DNA of 64,000 nucleotides from CAWAHD01 sp963781785. Its GTDB lineage: Bacteria > Planctomycetota > Planctomycetia > Isosphaerales > Isosphaeraceae. The notes under the pieces were generated by a model that saw only the letters and a program-made list of their open reading frames with translations, did not search any database and was not told the origin of the DNA. The stretch spans positions 1,302,001-1,366,000 of the forward strand of contig CAWAHD010000001.1 of assembly GCA_963781785.1 (NCBI GenBank), written 5' to 3'. The position numbers were made by a program, and so were the translations under genes. Below are positions 33,869 through 43,221 of this stretch, piece by piece (the stretch's first letter is position 1; every line of letters begins with the position of its first letter).

Positions 33869-36800
33869 CTACCGTGCGAATTCGCAGAGCGACCGCACGT
33901 GGTCCAGGCTGCCATCATTGGCCCAGCCATCGAGCTGGGCGGTGTCTTTGAGCTGCTGACCGCGCTGGCGGTCGACCGCCAGAAACGAGCAGTTCAGGTC
34001 GGGAAGCGAGCTCATATCACCCCAGAGTTTCTCGAACTGGGCGACCGGGTAAACGTCCTCCTGGCCGTGACCCCACCGCCGCTTGACGTCCTTGATCGTG
34101 ACATACGTGGGAATGCGCGCGGCCATCACCCGGATCGCTGCAGCCACCATGGCGGGATCGCCGGTCAGATCCGGTCGCGTGAGCTGAAAGGCTTCCAGCA
34201 AGAGGTCGATGTTCACCCAGGTTGTCAGCGTGTTGTAGTAGCGCAACAAAAACTCGGTCTCTTCGCGGGGCTGCGCCAGCCCCTCCAGCAGTCTCACTCT
34301 CCCGGCGACCTTGGCGAGGCCGCCGCCGCGATCATCGATCCGCCTTGGAATGACCTCGAAGCTCAAGCTGGAGCCGGATTGAATGGCCCGTCCCAATACG
34401 CCGGGATCAATGGTCGCTCCCAGCGTGTCGACGTTATGGACCAGAAGCCAGCACAGGTTGGGATACTCATCCAGCAACCGGCCCAGAAGACCGTTCGAGA
34501 GCATGTTGGGCACTTCGTAGAAATGCCCAGGCGGGTTGAACCGTTGAATCGGCACGTTGTCTGTGTAGTCGGTGCCTTCACCCTGGCTTCTCGCCCAGTC
34601 GAGGATGGCCCGCCGCGATGCCTCGCGCACCTTCTGCTTGTTCTCGTCGAGGGTCTCGTGGCCGGCTTCCTCCCACAGAAACGTCAGGTCCCGGCTCATC
34701 GGAATCAGCCGCTGGCCGATCGACCTGCCCGGTGACAGGGCCACCGGTCCGGTGTGACCGTAGTTGCCGGTCGATGTCAAGTGCCGCTCGATCGCGTGAT
34801 GCGTCAGATAGCTGGTCGTCACCACGTGGGGGATGACGACTCCTCTCTCCCGAGCCGTCTTGCTCGTCTTGGCGAGATGGATTTCGAGGAAGCTGCGATG
34901 TTGACCGGCGATCTCGACGAACGGGTTCACCGCTTTGACCACTCCGGCGCCAGTCGTCCAGCGGCTGCCCACACCGGCTGCCAGGGTCACCATGGCGACC
35001 TCGCCGCGCTCTAAAGCCGCTTCACCGCGCGCGACGGCCGCCGGTGGGAACGGATCGCGGGCATCGATCAGATCGGAATCGTCGACGTCGTGCACGTCGA
35101 GGTCCACGGGAAGGCGGTTTCGAGCCAGCCCGATCCGCCCGCGCTCCAGGTCATCACGAAGCTGTTCGTGCTGGAGCGTGTCAAAGCCGTTGTCGCGGCG
35201 GATTCGCAGGGCCTCGGCGTCCCACTGGGCCTTTAATCCGGCTTCGACCGACCCGGCCACGGGAAATAGATGGTTGATCGTTGTCCGGAACACCCGCAAC
35301 AGCTCGTCGGTCTCGGGATAACTGTTGACAAAATGATCGACGTCGGCCTTGCGGTGGTACGGCAGCGATCCCGAAGATGCCGCGATCATCCGGGGCGTCT
35401 GAAGCGTGTAGTAATGGGGAGGCATCATTGCCCCGGCCCCGGAATCGAGCGTGGCGACCGTCCCTTCCGAGTTGATGCGAAAATCGTAAACAACCGGATC
35501 CATGGCGAACGGGAGGGCATCATCCAGCGACAACTTGACCCTTTGCATGATGGCCGCGATCTGGTCCTGAAATTCGTCGTGCCGGTCGGGGGCGACGAAG
35601 AATGCCATCCCGCCCCCCGACATGCCTCCCAGCATCAAGAACCCCCAGAAATCGCTGCCCAAGAGGTTGCGAGCTTCCCGGATGATCGACTCGGTAAACT
35701 CGTTCGTGACCCAGGGAATCACATCCTTCAGGGGCCCATTCCAGTGCTTGGTCGTCCATTCGCCGAGACGGCGCACATCGGCCGCGGCAACGGCCGAGCG
35801 GATCTCGTCGAAGATGCGCAGGCTCTCCAGCCGGGCGAGCCACTCCTTGTCTTCACGCAGCAGGTATTTGGCGGTCACCATGTTCAAGATGGGCCCGACG
35901 TTCTGGGCCATACCGCCGTGAACCAGCACGAGACTTCTGGCGAGCGCTTCGGGAAAGTCGTCGAGCTTCGCCGCCGACTCGCCTGCTGTGCGCGGTGCGC
36001 CGCTGGCGCTCAGCAAGTGGTGCGAGGGCAGCAGGCGGCCCCGGCTGATGCCCCACTCGGGATCTCCTTCCTGGGCGGCGACCCCCTCGATCAACTTGAT
36101 ACCGGGAAAGACGCCGCCGGAATCCTGCCAGCCCCCGCCCGAGCCTCCCAGCCATTCCCCCAGGATCGCCCGCGCGACCACGACCTTCGCTTCAGACGGC
36201 CCGAGCGGGCCCGTCAAACAAGGCGCCTGCCCGGTGGCTCGCATGAGCAGGCTGATCAGCGAAGCGAGCAAGTTGGTCGAGACGGCAAGGCGCGACCCTT
36301 TGGGAATGTCGTTGACCTTGCTCACGACTTCGATTCCGTGCCCGGCCCCGACGACCCGCGCCAGCACGTCTGACAGCCGGGTGCTTGTCCCTTCAAGCGC
36401 CGGCGGAACCAGCCCCGAGGCAACCACCGCCGCCTTGACCAGCCCGAGGTAGTCATTGCCGAAATTGAACAGCTCCTCCAGGCTGTCGACGTCCTTGCAG
36501 GCGTTCAGATCGATGCTCGTCAAGCGAAGGATCGGCTCGGTGATTACACGTAGCCGCGATTCGATCGGCGCTTTCGGTTCCTTGTCGCGGCCGTGGACGC
36601 CCAGGTCGACCGAGATATTCAAAACCCGGGCGCCTTCGGGAAAATCCATCCCCAGAAAAAAAATATCGGACCACCCGCTGTGGGTCAAATCCAGGCGCAC
36701 CGGCGTCCGCTCGACCAGGATCGGAAAAAGTGCCTCGTCAGACTCGCGGTCCAGGAGCCGTGGCTCGATCCGCAGCGGGTGCTCCTCGGCGCACCCGACC

Positions 36801-37252
36801 CGGAACATCCACCGGTTTCCCTGACAGCTCCGCACCGAGTGCCGTACCTGGTCGGCCAGCGTTTGAAACGCGATCTGTTCGTAAGCCCGCGCAAGCGCGC
36901 TCAAGATCGTACCGCTTGGGCCGCCGTTACTCATCGCGTCGTGAAAGGCCGCAATGGCCTGCTCGTAGCGCCGCTCCATCAAGTCCAGAAACCCGGAGAA
37001 CGGCAGGAGCCCGGTCCTGTTGACACCACCCTTCTCCTGGATCTCGTAGCGATAGAGAGAGTGCAGAAAAAGTGAAGCGCGCACGCGTTCGTAGAGGTTC
37101 GACGCACTCCGGCGGAACTGCTCGAGCTGCCGGCATGCCTCGATCTTCTCGGCCACCGGGGCCCCGGCCGCCAGCCCGCTCACCGAGCGGTTCCGGAGTG
37201 CCGGATCGGAATGCGTGATCGTCTCGATCAAAAGCCGGCCAAGCCGCGACAT
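33869..37252 (-). CDS. Bifunctional GHMP-type sugar kinase / UDP-sugar pyrophosphorylase-like fusion
   Basis: A 1127-residue protein. Residues ~1-200 are unassigned. Residues ~200-560 are a GHMP kinase of the fucokinase group: VLNISVDLGVHG, the phosphate loop NDIPKGSRLAVSTNLLASLI, GGSGGGWQDSGGVFPGIKLI and MLGGMSGGGMAFFVAPDRHD. Residues ~750-1127 are a UDPGP-type nucleotidyltransferase: VAMVTLAAGVGSRWTTGAGV, IPHVVTTSYLTHHAIERHL, LLVHNVDTLGATID. In eukaryotic and Bacteroides FKP the order is transferase then kinase; here the kinase is first. A sugar salvage enzyme making an NDP-sugar from the free sugar is the natural inference. It is 35 bp downstream of a GalU-like gene. Confidence 0.75.
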   Translation of the reverse strand: MSRLGRLLIETITHSDPALRNRSVSGLAAGAPVAEKIEACRQLEQFRRSASNLYERVRASLFLHSLYRYEIQEKGGVNRTGLLPFSGFLDLMERRYEQAIAAFHDAMSNGGPSGTILSALARAYEQIAFQTLADQVRHSVRSCQGNRWMFRVGCAEEHPLRIEPRLLDRESDEALFPILVERTPVRLDLTHSGWSDIFFLGMDFPEGARVLNISVDLGVHGRDKEPKAPIESRLRVITEPILRLTSIDLNACKDVDSLEELFNFGNDYLGLVKAAVVASGLVPPALEGTSTRLSDVLARVVGAGHGIEVVSKVNDIPKGSRLAVSTNLLASLISLLMRATGQAPCLTGPLGPSEAKVVVARAILGEWLGGSGGGWQDSGGVFPGIKLIEGVAAQEGDPEWGISRGRLLPSHHLLSASGAPRTAGESAAKLDDFPEALARSLVLVHGGMAQNVGPILNMVTAKYLLREDKEWLARLESLRIFDEIRSAVAAADVRRLGEWTTKHWNGPLKDVIPWVTNEFTESIIREARNLLGSDFWGFLMLGGMSGGGMAFFVAPDRHDEFQDQIAAIMQRVKLSLDDALPFAMDPVVYDFRINSEGTVATLDSGAGAMMPPHYYTLQTPRMIAASSGSLPYHRKADVDHFVNSYPETDELLRVFRTTINHLFPVAGSVEAGLKAQWDAEALRIRRDNGFDTLQHEQLRDDLERGRIGLARNRLPVDLDVHDVDDSDLIDARDPFPPAAVARGEAALERGEVAMVTLAAGVGSRWTTGAGVVKAVNPFVEIAGQHRSFLEIHLAKTSKTARERGVVIPHVVTTSYLTHHAIERHLTSTGNYGHTGPVALSPGRSIGQRLIPMSRDLTFLWEEAGHETLDENKQKVREASRRAILDWARSQGEGTDYTDNVPIQRFNPPGHFYEVPNMLSNGLLGRLLDEYPNLCWLLVHNVDTLGATIDPGVLGRAIQSGSSLSFEVIPRRIDDRGGGLAKVAGRVRLLEGLAQPREETEFLLRYYNTLTTWVNIDLLLEAFQLTRPDLTGDPAMVAAAIRVMAARIPTYVTIKDVKRRWGHGQEDVYPVAQFEKLWGDMSSLPDLNCSFLAVDRQRGQQLKDTAQLDGWANDGSLDHVRSLCEFAR

Positions 37253-37287
37253 ATTGCTCAGTCAATCCCTTCCGAACGTGGATCTGT

Positions 37288-38242
37288 CTAGCGAGCGGCG
37301 TTCTGCTCGATCCGGATGATCGATTCGAGCAGCAGCTCCAGGATCCGTTCGCGGTCCACTCCGCCCATGGCCAGGGCGATCTGAGCCTCGACCACCCCAT
37401 ACTTGACACCCAGATTGAACCGCGAGCCCCGGGTCTCGAGCGCCAGGTAGCGCTCCTGTTGCGCCAGCGTATTGAGCGCACTGGTGAGCTGGATCTGGCC
37501 ATGGTCGCGGACGTTATCGCGAACGAGCTCTTCGAGCAAATGGAAGACACTCGAGGTCAAGACGTGCATGCCGAAAAAGCAGAGATAATGCCCCGCGCAG
37601 GCCCGGCACGCTGAGCCGCAGCTCTGCGAGCGTGGGGTTCGGCTTCTCGATGATGGTGTCGATGGCGTAGATCTCCGGGTGCTGAGGCAGCCGCCGGCCC
37701 GTCAGCGTGCCGTACTGGTGGATCAGGTGTTCGCGGGTGGCTTGCACCGCCGAGACCGAGCAGTTTTCGGCGGCCGCCAGCTCGATCAACTGGCGTGCGC
37801 ATCGTCTCTTCTCGGAGGAGAGATAAACATGGTCGCTCAACAGCAACAAGAACGGCTCATCCCGCACGAACGATCGTGCACACCAGACCGCGTGGCCATA
37901 CCCTTCCGGTTCACGCTGCACGGCGAATCGCAGCCGCAGCTCCAGATCGGCGAGCCGGCGCACCTGTTCCTCGGCCCGGTCCGCTCCCTTGTGGGTCGAG
38001 CTCAAGTTGGCGGCATAGTTGCGAAAATGACTGCGATACACCGCCTCGTCGCCAGGCGCGGTGACGACGCAGATCTCCTCGATCCCGCTTTCGAGGGCTT
38101 CTTCCGCGATGATCTGGAGCACGGGCTTGGTCAGACCGTCGCGGTCGACCAGAGGAAGCATGGCCTTCCCAACAGTGTCTGACGCGGGATATTCGTGGGC
38201 ACCGCGCCCAGCCGCTGTGATCACTGCCTTCGAGATCTGCAC
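37288..38242 (-). pseudogene. UTP-glucose-1-phosphate uridylyltransferase-like (GalU), one frameshift
   Basis: The frames together give ~318 residues. The first part (GTG 38240-38242) has the NTP-transferase start KAVITAAGRGAHEYPASDTV, KAMLPLVDRDGLTKPVLQII (GalU signature), EGYGHAVWCARSF and IIEKPNPTLAELRLSVPGLR; the last 80 residues continue in another frame as HVLTSSVFHLLEELVR and YLALETRGSRFNLGVKYGVV. The break is near 37600 in a CGCGGGG tract; 955 nt total is one more than a multiple of three. GalU makes UDP-glucose for surface polymers. It lies upstream of the kinase-pyrophosphorylase fusion, forming a sugar-nucleotide operon. Confidence 0.8.
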
Positions 38243-38420
38243 CGAGCGCGACCCTCTCTGATCGTGACGCTTCGATCTGTCCCCGGCGCGAGCACAAGCC
38301 AGCGAGCGTAAGAGCCTTCCCTCGGGACGGATGGGTTAGACTAACCGGCGATCACGCGGTCAGGCAACCCCTGTGTGACGCGTCTTGCCGCGCTGCTCGC
38401 GAGCGGTTCCGCGACGATCC

Positions 38421-38449
38421 TTGAAGTACCGGACAGTGGTGGATACAAT
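38421..38449 (+). promoter_or_regulatory. Probable promoter of tRNA-Asp
   Basis: TTGAAG (38421-38426), 17-nt spacer, TACAAT (38444-38449), about 95 bp before the tRNA. The 301-bp gap 38243-38543 has no gene; this is its only clear element. Confidence 0.5.
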
Positions 38450-38543
38450 CAGCAACTGTGGCGAAAATCGGCAGCATCACTGTGCGATTCCTGGAAATGC
38501 CTGATCCCTCGTAATCGACACAACTGCCGATGGCATAAGCTTT

Positions 38544-38617
38544 GGGGATGTAGCTCAATTGGTTAGAGCACCGGCCTGTCACGCCGGAGGTTGCGGGTTC
38601 GAGCCCCGTCATCCTCG
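38544..38617 (+). tRNA. tRNA-Asp (anticodon GTC)
   Basis: A 74-nt tRNA without encoded CCA. Acceptor GGGGATG pairs with CATCCTC (one G-U). D arm TAGCTCAATTGGTTAGAGCA, anticodon stem CCGGC/GCCGG with loop CTGTCAC (anticodon GTC), T arm GCGGGTTCGAGCCCCGT, discriminator G. Confidence 0.97.
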
Positions 38618-38776
38618 CTGCCAGCATCTTCGTGAACGTTACGTCATTCGCCGCCAGCGACTTACTCCCGCTATCATTAGCAGGGACGGACGGTAACGGA
38701 AGCTGTGATTTTTCCACCTGATGGGGTCGCTGCCCCACAAACGTCCGGTTCGGGAGTTGATTCGAGCGGAGGGAGC

Positions 38777-39532
38777 ATGAGCCAGGCACCCGCGAACCCC
38801 TCGTCGGCACCGCCACAGCCGCTGTCGGCTTCGCCTCGACCCCTGCCCACGCTTGACGAGCTCTACGAGTGGACTTCCAAGCCTGATCACCGGGTCGTGA
38901 TCAGGGATGTCGACTGGGCGTTCTACGAGCGGCTCGCCGACTCCATCCCGGACGGGTGCCACATCCACGTCGATTATGACGGCAGAGATCTCGAGGTCAT
39001 GTTCCCGGGCAGCCCGCTTCACGAGGGTGAGAAGAAGCTGTTGGGTCAACTGGTGGAGGCGATCGCGCAGGAGTTGGAAATCCCTTATAAAAGTGCCGGT
39101 CAGACGACCTGGAAACGGCCCGAGGTTGCTCGCGGTCTCGAGGCCGACGAGAGCAACTTCTTCCAACCCGAAAAACTCGCAACGGTGAGCCGGGCGAAGT
39201 CGCGAAGATCCGAAACGATCGCCGACTATCCGAACCCCGACCTAGGGATCGAAGTCGATATCTCGCCTTCGAAGATCGACCGTCCCGGGATCTATGCCGC
39301 CTTACAAATCGCCGAGATCTGGCGTTTCGACGGGAAAAGCGAGCAAGTTTTCATCGAGCGATTGGGTGACGACGGATCTTACCAGTCCGTTGAGGCAAGT
39401 GCTTTCTTGACGATTCGCGCCGACGAGGTCCGTCGCTGGGTGATTGAAGAGGACTCGAGCGACGAGTCGGCGTGGGCGCGTCGACTCCGCGCCTGGGTTC
39501 GCGCTGAACTGGTCCCCCGCCGCACCCTTTGA
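38777..39532 (+). CDS. Uma2 family endonuclease (DUF820)
   Basis: A 251-residue protein of the PD-(D/E)XK-like Uma2 family, which is hugely expanded in cyanobacteria and planctomycetes. Motifs: HIHVDYDGRDLEVMFPGSPL, then HEGEKKLLGQLVEAIAQELE, the acidic core GLEADESNFF and PDLGIEVDISPSKIDR. The catalytic Asp/Glu-x-Lys is not certain in this copy. Start ATG 38777 with GGAGGGAG just upstream. Directly downstream of the tRNA-Asp. Biological role of the family is unknown. Confidence 0.9.
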   Translation: MSQAPANPSSAPPQPLSASPRPLPTLDELYEWTSKPDHRVVIRDVDWAFYERLADSIPDGCHIHVDYDGRDLEVMFPGSPLHEGEKKLLGQLVEAIAQELEIPYKSAGQTTWKRPEVARGLEADESNFFQPEKLATVSRAKSRRSETIADYPNPDLGIEVDISPSKIDRPGIYAALQIAEIWRFDGKSEQVFIERLGDDGSYQSVEASAFLTIRADEVRRWVIEEDSSDESAWARRLRAWVRAELVPRRTL

Positions 39533-39752
39533 TCGGACGCATCCGCCCTTCCAGCGCCAGAGGGTCCGCGGACTACCGTCATGTCATGGCATTTATGATC
39601 GGAGTCGAGGGACTGAACCACCTCCCTAGGGCTCGCAACACCGGACAGCCGGCACGATGCTGGATGTCTCCGTCCTCCGCCCCGCCGTCAGACTTCCATC
39701 CTTTTGCGGACCGGTCATCATGCCGGCCGGTAATCCCGGGAGAACCCGACCG

Positions 39753-41330
39753 ATGGTTCGTAGCGCGATCAACCAACGCTGCGCCCGCTTGCTTCTGGTC
39801 GTCGCCCTGAGTTCGCCCAGTGCCCATGAGCAACCCGCCGCCGCGCCCGAGCACAAGGCCATGGAGGGGATCACCACGACTCGCGTCGTCCCCGGCGCCC
39901 CGTATCAACTGGCGGGCAAGCGGATCGTCTTTACGAACTGGTATTACATCCAGCCGGGTGATCTCGACTGGCGCGACGCCGCCGGCAAGAGCGTTTACGT
40001 CACCGGCGACAGCGGCCCCTTCGGTGCGCACCACGTCGGCATCAATGCGCCCCACGGCATCCGGATCCACGCCGAAAAACCCGAGCTTCGCGGACCTCTC
40101 GATCACCCGCACAGAATGATCATCCGCGACGGCACCCTGTACAAGGGCTGGACCAACACCGAGTACTTCGAGTCCAGCGACGCCATCCGCTGGGAAAAGA
40201 AAGCGAAGCTGAAGCTTGAGCCGACTGCCGACGATGGCTTCTATCAGGTGTTTCTCGACCCGGACGCTTCCCCCGCGGCGCGGTTCAAAGCGATCTGGAC
40301 CGGAGTGATCACCGGCGCGCAATTCCGCGCGTTCCGCGCTGCCCGACCCGACGGATGGGAGCCCAAGGCCCTGTTGCATCTCGGTGAGAAGGATGAAGTC
40401 GCTTGCCTGCGCGGCGGTGTCTCGCCGGACGGCGTTCATTGGATGGCGCTCCCCGACCCGCTGGTCGTCGAATACAGCGACACCTGGAACACCGGCTATT
40501 ATGACCCTCGCTCGCGCGAGTACGTTCTCTACACGCGCTACTGGTCGATCGGCCCGCGCACCGACCGGCTTCCCCCCGACATTCGCAATAGCTGGACTGG
40601 AACCGGCCGCCGGGCGATCGGCCGCACGGCCTCGCGCGACTTCCGGCGGTTCACACCCTCCGAGATGATCCTGGAGCCGACACCCGACATGCTCCCCTCC
40701 GAGCAGCTTTACACCAACTGCCATACGACGGTCCCGGGTGCACCCGAAGAGCACCTGATGTTTCCGTCGTTCTGGAACGGGTCGGTGGACGACACCACGC
40801 GGATCGCGCTGGCCTCCAGCCATGACGGCAAGGTCTGGCACTGGGTCCCCGGCGGCGACATCCTCCGCACCGGCGCGTTCGGCCGCTGGGATGGCGGCTG
40901 CATCTGGGCGACCCCCGACCTTCTGGAACTCCCCAACGGCGACTGGGCCTTGCCCTACCTCGCCCACAACTTCCCACACAAGTACCCCCGAGGCCAGGTC
41001 GTCGGACGCACCGGCTATGCCATCTGGCCCAAGGGCCGGCTGGTGGCCGTCGAAGCCCGCGACCACGGTGCGTTCACGATGATACCCTTCATCGCTCCCG
41101 GCAAGACACTCAAGATCAACGCCCTCACTCTCCGCACCGGCTGGATCAAGATCGAAGTGGCCGGCAAGGCCGGCCGAAGCTTTGCCGATTGTGTCCCGAT
41201 CATCGGCGACCAGCCCTGGTCCGTGGTGGCCTGGAAAGGCGCGACCGACCTTGGCGTCGACTCCGGCCGGCCCGTTACCCTACGCATCGAAATGCAGCAC
41301 GCCAAGCTCTTCGGGCTCGAACTCGAGTAG
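39753..41330 (+). CDS. Secreted glycosidase-like beta-propeller protein
   Basis: A 525-residue exported protein. N-terminal ~25 residues (MVRSAINQRCARLLLVVALS) look like a signal peptide; start ATG 39753 chosen, alternatives at 39720 and 39657. The rest reads as repeated blades with GLYKGWTNTEYFESSDAIRW, CLRGGVSPDGVHWMALPDPL, YYDPRSREYVLYTRYWSIGP and GKVWHWVPGGDILRTGAFGR, the pattern of GH32/GH43/GH68-type five-bladed propellers common in planctomycetes. Catalytic residues cannot be assigned by eye. Isolated gene. Confidence 0.7.
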   Translation: MVRSAINQRCARLLLVVALSSPSAHEQPAAAPEHKAMEGITTTRVVPGAPYQLAGKRIVFTNWYYIQPGDLDWRDAAGKSVYVTGDSGPFGAHHVGINAPHGIRIHAEKPELRGPLDHPHRMIIRDGTLYKGWTNTEYFESSDAIRWEKKAKLKLEPTADDGFYQVFLDPDASPAARFKAIWTGVITGAQFRAFRAARPDGWEPKALLHLGEKDEVACLRGGVSPDGVHWMALPDPLVVEYSDTWNTGYYDPRSREYVLYTRYWSIGPRTDRLPPDIRNSWTGTGRRAIGRTASRDFRRFTPSEMILEPTPDMLPSEQLYTNCHTTVPGAPEEHLMFPSFWNGSVDDTTRIALASSHDGKVWHWVPGGDILRTGAFGRWDGGCIWATPDLLELPNGDWALPYLAHNFPHKYPRGQVVGRTGYAIWPKGRLVAVEARDHGAFTMIPFIAPGKTLKINALTLRTGWIKIEVAGKAGRSFADCVPIIGDQPWSVVAWKGATDLGVDSGRPVTLRIEMQHAKLFGLELE

Positions 41331-41482
41331 GCCCTGACATCGAGGTCATAAGAAAATGCCGGTGAAGCCTCCCAGTGAGGCCGAGGCATATTCACGGCAA
41401 CTCCGATCCAAAGCTGAAATCGCGGAGCTGAAACGAGCCTTACCGGGGCTGGTGAGAGTGCGCCGGTCGGTTCGAGCCGCAC

Positions 41483-41507
41483 GTAGAACGGAATTCATTC
41501 CGTTTCT
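41483..41507. repeat. Repeat family B, copy 1
   Basis: A 25-bp unit whose centre, AACGGAAT-TC-ATTCCGTT, is an 8-bp-stem hairpin. It is the exact inverse complement of 46680-46704. The stop codon of the minus-strand gene ending at 41495 lies in it. Confidence 0.85.
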
Positions 41508-43027
41508 GCTTCTGCCCCATCGAAGGTTTTCCCTCCGCGCGTGAGGCGAAATTCCTGCTGTTTCGCCGCGGCAGTTCCTTCTTCGCTGCGCAGACCGACC
41601 TCATCGAGCAGGAACGTCAACCACGCCTTCGCCGGCAGCCGCGGCAAGCCTGTGCGGGGCTTCTTGCGATCGGAAGCGCGGATGTAGCCGCCATAGGTGT
41701 CGCGGTCGTCGACCGGGTCGTGTGGTGTGAGAGCCGCCTGGCAGAATTTCCGCAGGTCGCGGTTGTCCGCCGACGAGAGATAGATGCGGTCTCCCCATTC
41801 GATCGTCCGGTATTTGAGTGGCATCTCGGGCATCGTCTCGGTGCCGGGATGCGGGACCGGCAGAAGTTCGATTTCGCCGTCACGCCGCTTCAGGTTGCCA
41901 TATTCCAATAAGTAGTACGTGCATCCCCAGTCCGACCAGGTGAACCGGCCTTCCGGCAAGATCTCAATACAGCTACCTGAATTAAAACCCCGCTTGCCCA
42001 TGCTATAAATCCCGGCAATATCGCGAAACGCATCCTCGGGCGCGTGGCCCGTGACGAGCGCGACCGTACCCGAGTGAGGGCGATCGAGCTCGACAAGCGA
42101 GCCGAAAACGTCGGGAAGCGGGATGTGCGCGGTCCGGTAACCCACTGCGGAGACCTCGAGCCATCGGCCATAGGTCGAGAAGAACCCCATCGCCGCAAAC
42201 GCATTGCGCTGGCCCCTTGTGGTGAAGTTCGCGTTCAATCGTAGGCGGCCATCTCCACCCGCAAAAGCCTGCAAAGGGCGCGACGCTGCGTCTGAAGCCA
42301 GGAACGGAAACGCATCGGTCATGCGAACAAAGGCCGCGCCGATCGGCTGGCCCGAATGGTCGTCGACGATTTCCAGGTCGAGAGCGACCTCTTCCTGATC
42401 CTCGAACTCTTGTGGAGTCAACGCGATTGCCAGGCCGACGCCCGCGAAGCCGAGAGAAACCAGACACGCCATCACCCGGAATCGCCATCGAGGGAGAGTC
42501 GCGGCGCACCGACGCGCCAGCAGCTTGCCGATCCAGGAGAACAGGAGCAGCGGGCCGGATATGAAGACGCTCAAGATCGCGCACTCCAGCAAAAGCCATG
42601 GTAAGTTGTGCCGATACGGGTCAAAGACCGCCGACCAGACTTTGTACGCCCAATCCATGACAGGGTCGACCGTTTCCCGATAGCCCCGGATCACGTCGGG
42701 CAGGAACAGACTGGCGAGGCCGCCGATCACAAGAAGCTGGAGGTTGAAATACGTGCCACCCGCCTGGAACGGCCGAGCAGGCGCAGTGCTTGCGCGACGC
42801 AAGGAATGAAGCTGCCGTGCCACAAAGCGCAACGCCCCGATCAGCGCAACGTTGGCGAGCGGAAGGAAGCCCGCACTGAAGCCGAATCGCTTCACCGAGA
42901 GCGGAAAGCCGCCATGCACATTAGCAACCATTCCGTAGATGAGTCGAAGAACCCCGAGATTCGCGCCCACCACGGCGATGGCGAGGAGAAGCTTGCCCAC
43001 CGTGAATTGCACGCGGGGCACACGCAT
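41495..43027 (-). CDS. Membrane protein with C-terminal extracytoplasmic domain
   Basis: A 510-residue protein. It starts with the planctomycete MRVPRVQFTVGKLLLAIAVV membrane anchor (GGAG 9 nt before ATG 43027), followed by about three more TM segments (LQLLVIGGLASLFLPDVI; WLLLECAILSVFISGPLLLF; RVMACLVSLGFAGVGLAIAL). Residues ~210-end are soluble: a beta-type region (EEVALDLEIVDDHSGQPIGA), which recalls carboxypeptidase-regulatory-like domains, then an unassigned part. The last four residues AETE and the stop come from repeat B. Function unknown. Confidence 0.72.
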   Translation of the reverse strand: MRVPRVQFTVGKLLLAIAVVGANLGVLRLIYGMVANVHGGFPLSVKRFGFSAGFLPLANVALIGALRFVARQLHSLRRASTAPARPFQAGGTYFNLQLLVIGGLASLFLPDVIRGYRETVDPVMDWAYKVWSAVFDPYRHNLPWLLLECAILSVFISGPLLLFSWIGKLLARRCAATLPRWRFRVMACLVSLGFAGVGLAIALTPQEFEDQEEVALDLEIVDDHSGQPIGAAFVRMTDAFPFLASDAASRPLQAFAGGDGRLRLNANFTTRGQRNAFAAMGFFSTYGRWLEVSAVGYRTAHIPLPDVFGSLVELDRPHSGTVALVTGHAPEDAFRDIAGIYSMGKRGFNSGSCIEILPEGRFTWSDWGCTYYLLEYGNLKRRDGEIELLPVPHPGTETMPEMPLKYRTIEWGDRIYLSSADNRDLRKFCQAALTPHDPVDDRDTYGGYIRASDRKKPRTGLPRLPAKAWLTFLLDEVGLRSEEGTAAAKQQEFRLTRGGKTFDGAEAETE

Positions 43028-43221
43028 GATCAGCATCTCCTGCAAGAGCGAAGACCCGTTTCCACCGGGTGAAAACGGATTGAATCAGGAATCGGACAGC
43101 GACGCAATGGAGATCGCGTCTGCCGGTGGATGACTCTTCGAACCGAGCACGATCGTGGTATCATCGCAGGGGGGATAGCGAATCATTGCGACGCGGTCCT
43201 CACTCCCGGAAAGCGGCCACC

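Noticed and set aside
39579..41066. 495-aa open frame on the minus strand
   Set aside because: Antisense to the secreted propeller protein, which has a signal peptide and recognisable motifs.
41356..41544. 62-aa plus-strand ORF
   Set aside because: It combines an LRR-tail fragment with repeat B sequence and overlaps the end of a real gene, so it is a remnant, not a gene.
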